64,000 nt of DNA, from contig OY987304.1 in assembly GCA_963920635.1 (NCBI GenBank), positions 30,504,365 to 30,568,364 of the forward strand. The letters are read 5' to 3'. Origin of the DNA: Pseudeuparius sepicola (Eukaryota; Arthropoda; Insecta; Coleoptera; Anthribidae). The position numbers and the translations under genes are program-made. Position 1 is the first letter of the stretch. Each line of letters starts with the position of its first letter. Below, piece after piece: positions 11,504 through 24,799 of this stretch. The notes under the pieces are model-generated. The model had not been told where the DNA came from. It did not search any database and saw only the letters and a list, made by a program, of their open reading frames with translations.

Positions 11504-13128
11504 CAGGCGCGGCTCCTGAGTTATTGTAGAGGTGGGTCAAAATGTTGTGGATAGTGCCGCAGGCGCTGGCCCGCACACGAACATTTTTTCGAAGTGATAT
11601 CTACACACAAACTAAGTTTTATGCATTTTTTTATGTTTTTGACTTTTAAATGGAGCAATTAAAAGATATATCCCTTGAGATATCCATTAGACAATTATTC
11701 TGAAAAGTAATACCTAATACTGAAATAATTCCGAGGATAATTATTATTCACTCACCTTTTATGTACTTAGTTATGAGAAATCATTGGTGTTTGGAGTTCA
11801 AATGCACCGTTGAATTTTACACAGTCAATAATTTTGCTAAAAGTATACTTATTTTGCTTTACTTTATCATTATAGTCTTTTATATAGATTTACAATAAGA
11901 CCTATTTAATTGAGTTCTTATATCAATGCGTCCAAGGCTACCGAAATTCATAGCATTATTGCGACCATTATTCATATAAGTGGTATGTATGGTAGAATAG
12001 GTAGAAGAAGCATGTTTTGCCACTTTTTCTTTTAAATGTTTTATGTCAGTAATGCCAGTTTTAGTGCATAACGAATCTTCAGTACAAAACAAAGTATCTA
12101 CAGGGAAAACAATAAAAAACGCGTTTTTACATTGCATCCACAAATCCAGTCAGAAATGTTGTGCATAACTGGCTTAAAAACTTAAAATACCTGTTAATTT
12201 CTTTACTTCTGTCTTTTGTGGTTAGTTTTCGATCTAGAAGAGGTTCCTTTTATTTCTAAACGTTTTTCATAAGTCAATCTGTCGCTTATTTTAGTATTTG
12301 TTGCACACTCACTACAGAGGCGGAAGCCATTGGTAAAATTTTGATAACTATAAACACTACACGATTGCACAGTCTACAAACGGAATATCTGAATAGATCG
12401 CCAAGAAAAGAAAATTTCTAAAATCCGTACACCGGAACACAACACGAAACAATTAAAAAACGAAAATAACTTGAACCGACAAAGCACGTGCCGAACCGCC
12501 CAAACCATTTGTTTTTTTTTTATGGGTTGGGCAGCTTGGCCATTCTCCAGATCCGAGGGCCTCCAATATCCCCCCTTTTTGAATTGCTGGCAGGGGTTAG
12601 ACTGGCTCGTAGCCATCCCCGTACCAGCTTTAGCCCTTTTATATTTCCTTAACCTAAGCCTATCCTAACTTAAACCTAAAGACCCACTCGTACACCGCCG
12701 CCCCTTGTTTTGATTTATTTTCACGAAACTATGGCTGACGCGACTATCGCGACGCGGCCCGACGGTCTACTAAACTAAATGCATGCGTTATGAGTCGTCG
12801 ACCACAGCGACTGTACTTGTCTCTTTTCAGCTTCAGAGCGGGCGCGTATGCTGGTGTCTCTTTGTCACTTACAATGCATTTATCCTTGTGGATTGCCATA
12901 ATAACCCGTGAGGTCAATTTGAAATACGGCCAGGCGGGCAGCGGATAGAAATGAATTAGACATTTGACATTAGTAATCTTGGCTCCATTAGTAATAATTG
13001 GGGAGTTTTTGCATGAAAATGTAATTGCATTTTTTAGAGATAAGAAGTTTATTATTAAACATTCAAAATTTATTGAAATAAATTAGGTGGGTCATTGACC
13101 AAATGACCTTATGGAGAAGCCGCGCCTG
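11504..13128 (-). mobile_element. hAT-superfamily DNA transposon, decayed, with exact 8-bp target duplication
   Basis: Terminal inverted repeats CAGGCGCGGCTCCT and CAGGCGCGGCTTCT are bounded by ATCTGCAT at both 11,496-11,503 and 13,129-13,136, an exact 8-bp duplication as hAT transposases produce. Length is 1625 bp. The interior holds minus-strand remnants of a ZMYM1/DUF4371-like transposase. A GC- and CpG-rich block (about 12,690-12,930) near the transcriptional upstream end may be the promoter region. It is too short for a full transposase, so it is a decayed or internally deleted copy. Confidence 0.88.
11880..12330 (-). pseudogene. hAT transposase N-terminal fragment (ZMYM1/DUF4371 type)
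   Basis: Reading on the minus strand, a Cys-containing block with YEKRLEIKG (about 12,230-12,330) is followed by HNISDWICGCNVK (about 12,130-12,170), then SLCTKTGITDIKHLKEKVAKH and FGSLGRIDIRTQLNRSYCKS before a stop at 11,880. This block order (WICGC..., CLxF, KTGxxDxKHLxEKxxxHExS, FGxIxIxxQL) is that of the TTF-type zinc-finger region at the head of ZMYM1-like hAT proteins. Frames change between blocks and the catalytic domain is absent. It lies between the hAT termini above, which supports the call. Confidence 0.65.
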
Positions 13129-13136
13129 ATCTGCAT

Positions 13137-13609
13137 AGACAAAGCTACACATAGACTGTCAGAACCATTGTTGAAATTTTCGCACGCTACATCAAATATT
13201 TTGCATAAAATTTTATATAAAAACTAATAACTAAATTAAAATACCTATATCTCAACTTAGTATCGAGTCCTAAGAATTGTGAGATATTACAATAATGTAT
13301 CTGTTTTAATTTGTTTTAGCTCTAAAACTAAAGTTTGAAAGTTGGTGTAGCAGGATTTTTTGAGGAGGGTTTCAACAATGCTTCTGACTATCTATGGCTC
13401 TTTTAATCTACGGTGTCTGTAATTTAAGGTTTATACTTTACCTTGGATGACACTAAAATGTCACTTATAACTACAACAATTGAGCAGAATTCAGCAAGAA
13501 CAAAAATCTGCCTTGATTGATAGTTTTTTTTACATAAGTAATAAAGATAGCAGGAAATAGCAATCTTCAAATTTCAAACTATGTACCAAAAATACTTACA
13601 CGGTATATA
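13137..13609. other. Intergenic stretch
   Basis: AT-rich; nothing recognised. Confidence 0.5.
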
Positions 13610-15127
13610 TACAGGGTGTCCCGAAATTAACCTGCAATAGTTACCAGAGCGTTCTGCGACCCATAGAAATGAAAAAAATTCCTATAAACATGGCCTCGAA
13701 AATGCCCCCTAAAGGGGCTATAGCCTCCGAAATGGACGGTTTCGCAATAGTTATTTATGAACTAAGCACTAAAGTTCAACTTTTTTTACTCATGTGGAAT
13801 TTAGTTGCCGAGGCCTCTGGCCGAGGCAAATAAACCACTAGAGTCATAAAAAGAACTTCGGTGTCGAGGTACATATTATATTTTTTGAAATCGGAAAAAA
13901 ATGTTTTATTAGGAGAAAAAATAATCATAAGGGATAACCCGTTTTTGAACCAACTGCGCGCGGCGTTGCTTGACTTTGACGATTGCTCTACCTATAGGTC
14001 AAGTATGACGAGACATGGCACTTTTCAGTAAAAAATCCAAACTGCTGCGTGTTGTGCAGCCTCCATTAGAAATAGATTCATATTCAAACCTACTAAAATA
14101 TTTTTACTGAAAGATTGCGTTGCGATAGGTAACAATTTCGCAATGTGTGTAAAAAGTTAAATGGGCCTTTATTAGCGGGTTTTGAATATTTGGTCACTTT
14201 TGAAGGGTGATGGCTCCGCGTCTGACGTTTGATGTTTACATCTCGCCAAGGCCTACTTGTTGAGAAAATCGTACAATAATGGGCTACTTCAGTGGCGATT
14301 TCTGAGCTTTTAATGACTACCTATTTTGAGACACTTCTCTGCCGATTTCAAGAAAACGTTTTTTTAAATAGGTACTCCCAGATCGGACAATAATAAAATT
14401 CTGAAATTTGACATGTAATATAAGATTTGACATTTACCGAGGTAGAGACAGTTTAACATTCATTATCATGGGCGTTCCAAATGGGAGGGGGAGTCAAGGG
14501 GTTAAATATACCCCAATTTGCGAGTGTGCCCTTTTCACCATTTCTTGCGAAATTATGAAATCTTAGGATACCCTACGAAAAAAAGGCGCTCTATTGTTGA
14601 ACTTCGATAGCATTCACCGGTTTAGAGTATAATCGTTTTGAGAATTTTTTGCTGTGTGATACAAAAATGCTTATTAGGAATTAACCTGCAATAATTTACC
14701 AGCGTATTCTGCGATCCAAAAAATGAAAAACTTACTATAAACATAGCCTCAAAAATTCGTCCTAGGGGGGCTGTAACCCCCGAAATGGACAGTTTTGCAA
14801 ACACTTTTTTGTAAATATTTCCAGAACGGACAAAAATTAAATTCTAAAATTTGGTATGTGATATATCTGCGAAGCCTACAAGGAAGAATGTATCTCTACC
14901 TCAGTAAATGTCATATGTCACAGGTATATCACAATACCATATTTCAGAATTTCATTTTTGTTCGCTCTGGAAATATTTAGAAAAAACATTTTGCAAAACT
15001 GTCCATTTCGGGAGCTATAGTCTCCTTAGGGGGCATTTTTGAGACCGTGTTTTAGGGTGTTTTTTATTTTTTAGGTCGCATATTATACGCTGGTAAATTA
15101 TTGTTGGCTAATTTAGGGACACCCTTA
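13610..15127. mobile_element. Foldback element split by an R-A insertion
   Basis: The left end TACAGGGTGTCCCGAAATTAA (13,610) opens an arm whose sequence (AACCTGCAATA, GCCTCGAAAATGCCCCC, CCGAAATGGACGG) recurs at 14,680-14,800 and, inverted, at 14,990-15,127, ending GGGACACCC. The 14,680-15,127 part is itself a palindrome. The first arm is cut by R-A copy 2. The structure is layered and the boundaries approximate. Confidence 0.65.
13747..14372 (-). repeat. Repeat R-A, copy 2 (inverted)
   Basis: Inverted relative to copy 1. It starts with AATAGTTATTTATGAAC, then the hairpin with GCCGAGGCCTCTGGCCGAGGC, and finishes near CGATTTCAAGAAAACG. It interrupts the foldback arm on either side, so it inserted after that element. 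Confidence 0.75.
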
Positions 15128-17339
15128 CAAGTGTACACACATAGGGTCAATAGGGGTGATTGAGAATGATTTTTACAAAGTTTTTTTAAGTTGTCTAGAA
15201 AGAATATAAAAAATCAAAAATTTTCCTTTGCTAGGTAGTTACTCCTTGGCTTGGTTCGTTGCAATACATACACAAAAGCATAATATTTTGGTTGAATCCG
15301 TTGTTGCAATTCTTTATAATGTTTTCAATTACCCCCCACCTACAAGGGTAAATGAAAACACAGTGCTTTTTTGCGCATATAAATAATAAATTTTGATAAA
15401 ACGTAATAAGTATATAATTATGTCAATAAGTGCTAAACATACAAAAATAAGTCTCTAACAACAGCACAGAAGACTGAGACATTATCCACCGATTTTTGTA
15501 AGTGTGCTGAATATATGGACGTTCTGGTCATTTTTATGTACGTTTGTGGCATCTAAAAGTAAACCAAATGACCGTTGGCATTCACTATAATTTTTCCCAT
15601 TGTCCCAAAATATGTGTTTTCGTGTACCCCAATATTCTGAATGGGGTCAATGAAAACTAGGTACTTGTAGTATCCACTGGATCAAAATTATTGACAAAAT
15701 CGCGAAAACAACATGTACCTAACCAGAACGTTTGTTTAATGTTGTACATGTTTAGGCAAAGAATGTAAACATTTATAAACGAAAAAAAATTATTTGTTCG
15801 GTTCAGCAGAAACAACTGTTAATTTATATTTTAATACACAATTTAATTAACCCTATATATACCTATTTACTTTAAACGTTATTTTTAAATATAAATTAGA
15901 GCTTATGTTCATTTACCCCAAGTTTCAATTTTTTGAATTTTTTATGATAATGCTAACTTCTGTCGAATACACTAGATATGGATAATCTGGTCTAATTATA
16001 ATCCTAGGTGGGTAAATGTGAATTATACCTAACCTATGTACCTAGTTGTGAAAGTCGACCAAAAATACCAAATACAAATATGTTTGTTTAATGATTGGCA
16101 ATTCAATATGATCTTTTAAAATGGAATTTTAGAGCCTAACCACTCTGGGTTGCATATATTCTTCATGTGGAATGTTGTGAAACTTAAATGCCATTCCTTT
16201 TTAATTTGTGACTATTAGAGTAGACACCTAATTTGTCTTAGTTGGACCTTTTCCGTAGAGGAACAAGACTAGATTTTATATTACTGACCTACATTGTAAC
16301 CTTGTTATTTATTAATGTGTAAGCTAACGGTATTGTTAGCCAAAATGATCTAAATTGTGAAGATTGCGGTACCTCCGAAAAACTATATGCCAATTGTTGC
16401 AATGGAAAAGCCTTATTGACTAGGTATAATTTGTTGTTGATTATAATTAACAAAACCGGTTGCTATTATTGTTACAATTTCACTGATATTAATATGAAAA
16501 TAAAATGTTACCGAAAGTGGACTAAACCTGCTCATTACGTACCGATTTCCACTTGAATGTTTTGGTTCAAAAGCAATCCGAACCTTTCTCTCCGTAAATA
16601 CGTTACAAAAAGACAAGTTGTGAGTCACGGCGCGTATGTACTAATTATTGTTTCCACCTTCCTTGGGATTGGCAAGCAGATTTAACTCCACAATAAGCAT
16701 AAGAGGACCTTTAACAAGTGGGGAAATTATAATATAAGCGATCTATTTGATATTTTGTGAGAGAAGTCTTTCCTTATCCTTGAAATTACCTTTTAGGACG
16801 AGGGACCTTAGTTCACTAAAATTTGCCCATAAACGACAGAAAATGTATCGCTATCTTGTTAAAATAAACTCCAAGCGATTTCGACGAGTTTCAAGTTTCA
16901 AATATAACTTTTGCATATAATAAACTGTTTTTTTTTTTTTTATAAATTGTTACATTTTTCTTTGGTTGTTTCATATTTTGATAAAAACACATTCTAGTGG
17001 TTAAAATATAGTAGGTAGGAATGTATTAATTTTTATTTCCTTGGTACTGCAACGATTTAAACAGAATGTCGTACTGTTTCGTAAGAAATAGCGGTTTACT
17101 GTAGGCAAAACGTTATTATCGATTATTCCTATTAATTATTTATAAATGTAAATGCACAATAACTTAAGGCGTATAGGCAATGTTTTGTCACTCAACAGCC
17201 TTGCGAATTTCTTACATGCAGCCACTGCCATTGTGTAATTATTTCAAATTAGCATTAAATGTGCAAACGAAATCTGCTACTTATTTCAAGTGTAGATATC
17301 GCTCTAAGCATGAATTTGCACTACAATTTTATCATTTTT
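15128..17339. other. AT-rich intergenic stretch
   Basis: No convincing ORF, exon or repeat. A 70-aa ORF at 16,413-16,628 has no recognisable feature. Confidence 0.5.
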
Positions 17340-20300
17340 GAACCGATTTTATTGATCTTGTTGTCAAAATAAAGTCTTTATTAAATTCTTTCCAACCGAG
17401 TTTACAAATTCTAAAATCGTAATTTTGTAAGTAGTTAATTGTTATTTTTTCGTTAGGTATTGCCCTTTTCCTGTTCGAGATATCGAAAATTATTATTAGA
17501 TAAAGAGTAAAGAAAGGTCCCGGTCAAATTTAATAAAATTTTGGTACACGAATGCTTTATATGTGGGCGGAAATTGGTTGCTTTAAACGAAGTGTCGTTG
17601 AGAAAGTGCACCCTGTACTACACAACGTGCACCTTTTCAACGACACAATTTTTAAATCTGTTTATTTCAGCCCACATAATATATACTGAGCGAAATGCGC
17701 TTTATTCTTTATAAAAAAAATTAAATCCTTTATAATACAATTTTATACGATTTGGGACAGCAACTCGTGCTCATTACCTTCACATGACAAGGATTGCTAA
17801 GGCAGTTTATGGTAGCAATATGGCAAGAGTTGCACAGGACTACTTAATGTTTTATAACAGGTTTAATAATGCTTTATACCGCTTACTAATTTAGTACATA
17901 GCTCTGATAATCTAATCATATTGCGATTATAATTCATTAAATAAGCATTATAAAACGAATTATTGGAAATATGAAACCGCTGCATTGGAATAATTATCCT
18001 ATCCAATAGCCTCTATAATCTTGTCTCATGACGGTTATAAAGCAATTTTCTTGTGGCCCCGGTGTCTACAGAGTGTCTCACTTAAGAGTGAAACTACCTT
18101 ATAACTTCTTTAATTTTTAACCGACCACAACGAAATTTTTACCAAAGGTAGATGGCACTGTTGCCTACAACCAAAAAATTGGTTGTCTACATCAAAGTTA
18201 AAGCCACCTGCGATGCCACAATCGAAACTAAAAATCCAAAAGTAATATTATGCTTTTTTTTTTCAAAAAAATTACTAAAAAAAGTTGTTCAGAATCGATG
18301 CAGAACCCTAAATCCAAAATTCTGTCAAAATAAAAAAATATTAAATAAAAAAAATTAAGTAAAGATTAAAAAAAATAAAATTTGTTTTGTAGCTTTTAAT
18401 TTTATTTTGAAATGATTACTTTTTGAAAACAACTAGCCTTCAAAACTTCCATGGCACACTTTTCTACACGCAGAAAATTCGTAAATTGATATTTTTCGAT
18501 CTTAATTGTTTTTATTTTAACAAAATTTTGAATTTAGAGTCCTGCTGGATCGATTCTGAACAACTTATTTTAGTAAATTTTTTTGAAAAAAAATGAGTAA
18601 TATGATTTTCGGATTTTTAGCCTCGATTTTGACGTCGCAGGTGGCTTTGACTTTGGAGTAGGCAACTAATTTTTTGGAAATAAGTAGGCCACAATGCCGT
18701 CTACCTTTGGTAAAAAATTTGTTCTGGTCGGTTAAAAATTATAGAAGTTATAAGGTTGTTTCACTCTTAAGTGAGACACTCTGTATATAGCTCTATTTTG
18801 AAAAAAGTTTTATGCCCCAAAAGACATCTCGATATCTTGATTAATTTAGGAGATACAGCGTTTCGTTTCCTCGCATTTCTGAAATGTGCCATAATTTTTT
18901 GTTAGCAAATATTTTGATAAATAAATTTTTCTCTTTAAAAGCACTAACCAAAGAAAGTATCTCTATATCAATGAATTAAACCTACTTATATGTAAAAAAA
19001 TGAACAAAGAACTTTGTTAACCGTTATTTGCCGAAATCGAAAATATTCATAAACAAAAACATCATAGACAAGTTTAAGAAACGGGGAAAAACGAAAAACG
19101 CGCTGTATCTGTATAAATTAATCACCATACCGACATGCGGTTTGCGGCATTTAACTTTTAACGAAAACTAGCTCTAGACGCCTTAGCTACTTTTTGTCTA
19201 CCTATATATTGGTTGAAAAGTCTGGAGGTGTGTTACCTATATATTCATTGTATTTAAATTGCTTTTAAAAACTAATTTTATGGGTGAAAAAATTCAAATG
19301 AGGGCTTGGACTTCTACGCATATGCATTTAAAGGTAAATTGGTAAAGAGTGAAGAAAAAGCTAACATTTGAGGCTAAATAAAAGACTTGGATGTATGAAA
19401 CAAAGAGCAGTTTTATTTAAAAAAAATACACTGGTTACATGAAATCCATTATACCAAATCGGGGGGCAAGCCTATTGAAAAAATTGTCTCTTTTCTGAAG
19501 TACTTGAAATTAGAAATAATTAAATAGCCTAAAACTCGTGTCAAACACGCAAAAATGTCTTTGGATAACCTGAAGGTTTTAGCAGTAACAATTACTTCGT
19601 TAAAATAGTCCGATATTTCAGAATTCAATAAATTGCAATATCAATCGGTAACGGTCTTAACGATTGAAAATCAATTACCTATGTCCATGCAGCGACGCTA
19701 CTGCACTATAGTCTGGTGGGGCTGTACCACATCGGTGGCGGTCACAAACGAAAACCGGCGACTGGCTTCGTGGCGTATAGGCGTAGATGAGGGCAACGAT
19801 GACGGCACGCCAATGTGTCTTCATTTTTCATAAAATAGCTCCTCATTGGTTCGTAAAAAAAAGCCCAATCACAATCACTTAATTGCATACTTCTTAAATG
19901 TACACAGTATCTTTGAACTCTTGCACAATTATCGCAGAGAGTCTATAGACGCGTAAGTACCTATGGCTAATTTCACGACGCGGGTGTTGCACTACATCCT
20001 CATCGGATTCTATCGGACAACTGGGAATGATGAAGGGAGACCGGCGCATCCATGTCGTAGATTTTCCCCACTCCGCACAATTTTGGATTATATCTTATAA
20101 CAGTTATGAAACGTTTTAGTGTTGCAACTGCACGGAATAGCTGCCGCAACAAAATGCGTTTTTGAGACTATAAACCAATTATGTTATAAAACCGTTTTTA
20201 TTTGTACTAAAAAGATATTATTGGAAATAAAATCTTATAAAATAGGATTGTAAAGGTAGAAATGTAAAATAATACATGTTATAAGCTGCGCGGTAATAAA

Positions 20301-21075
20301 ACGGTGTTCATTTATTTAGAAAACTAAATTATTAGAGTTGCAACTCTTTTTATACCTGTAACAAAATTTGTAGTAACTGTCATAAGTGAATTCTTAGCAA
20401 AACTGTTTTATTAATTGATTTTTCTCTGTGTATGACATTTACGTCTGTATATTATTTCAGAAACCAATCATACAAATTGCTTAATAATTTTGGGATTTTG
20501 TTTCCTGGCACAAAGCTATCATATACCAAAATTTCATTAAATTGGACCGGGACCCTTTGTTACACTTGTTTCACTACCTTTGTGTCCAGTTTTCGCGTTT
20601 TTGTTTTCTAATACGTTTCGTTTCGTTTCTGATACCAAACATATTTTTTTCGGATGAGATACGAAAAAAGTTTATATGAAAAAGTGTTTTACAAAGAATT
20701 TAAAAACTCAATCATAGGCTGTTTAAATTGAAACTTCGGACTCGGAAGTATTGTTGAATTAAAACAACTCTTCCAAATAATTTTTTTATTTTACAAAAAA
20801 AAAATCATTTTGACCTTCAGTAAATGTCGAACATACGAAAAAGATAAAAGTAGAAAAATGCGTTAACTAATGCTTTTTAGGTCATTACTATCTATCTAGC
20901 AATTTTCAACGAAAGTTTTTCGATATCTCGAACATGAAGAAATAAACCTAAGAAATAAAAATACAATACTTTATTTGTAAGGCCATTTCAGAATTTATAA
21001 GCTCAATTGGTAAACCTTTCCAAGGAGCTTTATTTTGACAGTAATGAGTACCTAAGATGAATAAAATCGGTCGAA
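17340..21075. repeat. Old 3.7-kb inverted-repeat structure
   Basis: Left-arm blocks near 17,340-17,560 (AACCGATTTTATT, TTCGAGATATCGAAAA, AAAGGTCCCGGTC...AATAAAATTTTGGTA) reappear inverted near 20,500-21,075 in the mirrored order. Divergence is substantial. A small TGTCGTTGAGAAAGTGCACC palindrome (17,592-17,646) and a separate foldback lie inside. There is no ORF of note; a GC-richer 66-aa ORF at 19,633-19,833 matches nothing I know. Confidence 0.55.
18067..18785. mobile_element. Foldback element with TACAGAGTGTCTC ends
   Basis: 719 bp. The left end TACAGAGTGTCTCACTTAAG and the inverted right end ending GAGACACTCTGTA are followed by arms of roughly 290 bp. The loop is AT-rich. It is nested in the older 17.3-21.1 kb structure. 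Confidence 0.8.
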
Positions 21076-22012
21076 AATTAAAATCCCTGGAAAATTTTAA
21101 GTGGAGGACTGCAGCAAATTGAATTTCATGACGATTGACGATTGCTCCAACTCAAACTAGAAAACTAAAATTCAATACAATATCTCCACTTTCAATATCT
21201 TTCAATTTCGATATACGAGTTGTTAAAAAAGTTACTCTAAATCAAAATTATTATATACACCACATATTAGATTTCAGAGCATTTTGAATAAGTTTTGAAT
21301 AGTCGTGTTGTTTCGGCACTCATCAGTACCTGCATTCTGTTATTGTTTTTGTTACGAAATTACAAAAAATTTGTGCTTTTCAACAATAGGTAGATTTTTT
21401 ACAACATCTAATAATGCCCAATACTTAATTATTGTATCCAGACTACCTATAGTTGTAGAAGTTAACAGAATTATGGTTTAATAAATCAGTAATTACCTAA
21501 GCCACCTTGAGTCGGTCATATTGGAAAGTAGGAATTTTAGAGCTGTAACTGGAAAAAATAAACGCATAATACATGCTTCGTATGGTAACCAGGAATTTGC
21601 CATTTAGAAAATCATCTTATGTAATGGCACACGTTATAAATATTATTAAACATTACTCTATTACAGGATATTAGTATTAGCCCGAATAGTTTCAGCCAAC
21701 GATATACATATAGGAATAGATGACTCACGGTAATACAAAAACCACTGTTTTGTTTCTACATTAGCGAGTCGTAGGGAAGAAGACGGGGTAATTTGCTTAC
21801 ATTAGCATTTCTTAAATTCAGTCTTTCCTATGTTTAGTTTTTTGATAGACTTGTATGTCGTATATATGCTTTGAGATACTTATGTTTACAAAATATTACC
21901 TAAATCGTATCAGAAAACTGGAAACCTTGAATATGCCAACAATAACATCTTTTTAAAATCATGAAACAAAACAAGTTGCCTTTGGTAATGTATCTATTCC
22001 TATACATCGCTG
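21076..22012. other. Intergenic stretch
   Basis: AT-rich with no recognised feature. Confidence 0.5.
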
Positions 22013-22801
22013 CACGGAAAAAAATTGATAATAAAAGTTATTAAAAAAATAATATTAATTAATGTACATTTTAATACTCTATAGGACCAACATCTGGTAT
22101 AATAGTAGTTACAATAATTTTGCTTTACCATTTTTAATAAAATATAATATCTTTTCTTTTATATCTTAAAGGATTCTTATATATTTGATATTATACGTTT
22201 CTCATGTATTTTACTATCCTCTTTACTAACGTATATAATTTTTTTATGTTAAAATATATTAAACAGTTATTATACTATTTAATACTGTTTACTAACAATA
22301 CCATTAAGGATTAAAATAAATAATAATAAAAGAGGGATATAGTTATTATTTCCTTTAATATACTTTATTATAATTTCCCGTAACTTTTATTACATTTTCC
22401 TGTAGTCTCTATTAGCCACTATAATAAGAAATATAATTCATTATAATACACTCTACAAAGTCTAGTTACAATTTGTGTTGAAATAGATGTAGATATTATA
22501 TATGGTGTATTACAAATGATAATAAAAATTAATATTCATGGTATAATTTTTTGTAAAAAAAAACAATTTAAAAAATTCGTTGGTGTTACTGAAGGACGAT
22601 GTAATATTATAAGGTGATCAACGTGAGTCATTTTTAAGAAAAAATGGTTCATATAAATACTTATGTGTTCAAAGGTTCGCTATCTGAAATAAATTATTGT
22701 GGGTCATATTGCCACATAAGAAAAAATATTTTTGAACTCCTTCAATATACCTTTAATTTTAATTCAGAATGTATAGTGGCAAGTAATTTATTTTCAGGCG
22801 A

Positions 22802-23212
22802 GTGATTTCCCAGATTTTTCGTGTTAGTTACCAAAGGAAACCAAACTTATTTCCTATTAGACCTATTCAGCATCACAAAAAACTTAAGTGCTTGAACATT
22901 TTAAGTAAAAAGGTAAATATATCTTGCAAAAATATCTTGCTTATACTTTTCTTACCTCATTTACGTGGATTGCACATTTTTTCTGAATTTCGTGCCACAA
23001 TTTTGCATTATTTCGTATGCAGGGAACAAGAAACAAAACACAGTATTGATTACATACTCCCTGTATTAAAACTTACATTTAAAACACAATTGCACGCCAT
23101 ACATAGAAATACAAAACTTCCTGTAGTAAAGCCCAACGTCAATTGCCATAAGTTTATCTTATCACGATCAATGCAACTAATAAAAAAAAATGCAGATAAT
23201 ACACCAAAATGA
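22802..23212 (+). other. 136-codon open frame shared by both copies of the CACGG element
   Basis: The frame opens with GTG, not ATG, and stays open in both this copy and the inverted copy at 53,809-54,219. Differences between the copies are mostly amino-acid-changing (for example SCKN/SFKS and RATI/CVAF), which argues against purifying selection. A GTAAAT...ATGCAG pair (about 22,911-23,020) could be an intron. No domain recognised; coding status is doubtful. Confidence 0.25.
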
Positions 23213-24200
23213 TGCGCGTCACCTCGCGAAACTGTCGCTATGAAATCCACCGATAAACTGTATTGCATTCCGTCTTCGCGGAGAGGTTAAGGCAGCGCCG
23301 TATTTGATATTATTTCAGGTTGTAAGAACTAACACCAAAGATAATTAAATTAAACACCACACTTAGTAAAAATGCATATTTTATTAACCAGACATAATAG
23401 CACATATGTACAGGGTGTATCTTTGATAGGTACAGAAATTTTAACCACGTAATCGGGGACGTTCATAAAACCGAAATATGAAAAAAAAAATTTTTTAATC
23501 GATGTTTAGAAAATGGGGCAAATCAATCTTTATCCGTGCTCAATGCACGCCGCTGGATCGTCACTAGAAGCGCTTAGAGGGGAGGTCTAACCTCTCCCTA
23601 GGAGATGGAGGGGAATAACGTTAGATTAGGAAGGGGAATACCGCGACGTTGCCGCATGTCAGAGTGGAATAAATCTGCTTGCAGAATTAGGTACCTAGGT
23701 ACCTTTGAAAATTACTGCTGGTAGGTATCCACGTTTTTTTATGATGTCGGTTGCTGTGACGAACTGTTTATTGCTTTCTTCACAGGCGCACACAATAATT
23801 TAACAAACACGTCAGTTTTTTATCACTTTACTGTTATTTTAAGTCCCTAGGCAGCAGAAATGTATCCGAGCGCCGCTCGGAGAAGTCATTGCTAGAAAAC
23901 TCATTGCTGATTTCACACTCATAATTTTTTGACAAGTCTTTTGTGGAGTAGGTATCTACCTACCTACCTATTTTACAACTGATTTTCAGGCCGCAATTTT
24001 TTTATACTAATAATTAGCCATCTCTTGGGACACCTTGGGATAATAAATTTCTGATCGGCAATCAACTGAATAAAGTATTTGTTTTAAAATACAAATTATC
24101 TGTAAAAATTGCAAATTTCCACAACCACCCATAGGGTAGAGCGTAGAGCAGCGGCGCGTTACTTTTTTTTAGCGAGTGTTCGCCTGTAGCCCTATCATCT

Positions 24201-24700
24201 CGAAAAAAGTGGGGGAAGACTGTAATTTGACGTGAATTTAACGCGCGGCTTCGATTTGTTCATAGTTTTTAATATTTTTCAACCCTTGCCCGATAGTGCG
24301 CCACCTTTAAACCCCCTCAGGGTTGTGGTCCTATGTATTATCTACTTTTAAAAAATTATTCGTTTCCGAAAAAAGTGGGGGAAGACTGTCATTTGATGTG
24401 AATTTAACGCGCGGCCCCGATTTGTTCATCGTTTTTAATATTTTTCTACCCTTGCCTGATGGTGCGCCACTTTTAAACCCCCTCAGGGTTGTTGACCTGT
24501 CTATTGTCTACTTTTAATAGTATATTACACACCGAGGTGTCTCGAGATAAAGTAAACTTTCCACCCGGGCGGGAGGGCGGGAAGTAAAAGTCAAAAAATT
24601 GACACTTTCAAACTTCTAAAAAGTCAGAAATGTCGATATTACATACATGGTTGTAAATAAAAAATTATTCGGTTCCGAAAATAGTTGGGGAAGACTGTCA
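24201..24700 (+). repeat. 166-bp tandem duplication plus a partial third unit
   Basis: CGAAAAAAGTGGGGGAAGAC starts at 24,201 and again at 24,367, each followed by GCGCGGC, TTGTTCAT and CCCCCTCAGGGTTGT blocks. A diverged partial unit starts near 24,676. Confidence 0.8.
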
Positions 24701-24799
24701 AATTGGCGTGCTTATCATTTCCGCATTTTTTAACCCTTTGCCGTTTCGGAACTCTCTCAAGTTAATTCCTTACCATTCCTCTTACTTTTCGTAAAAACT

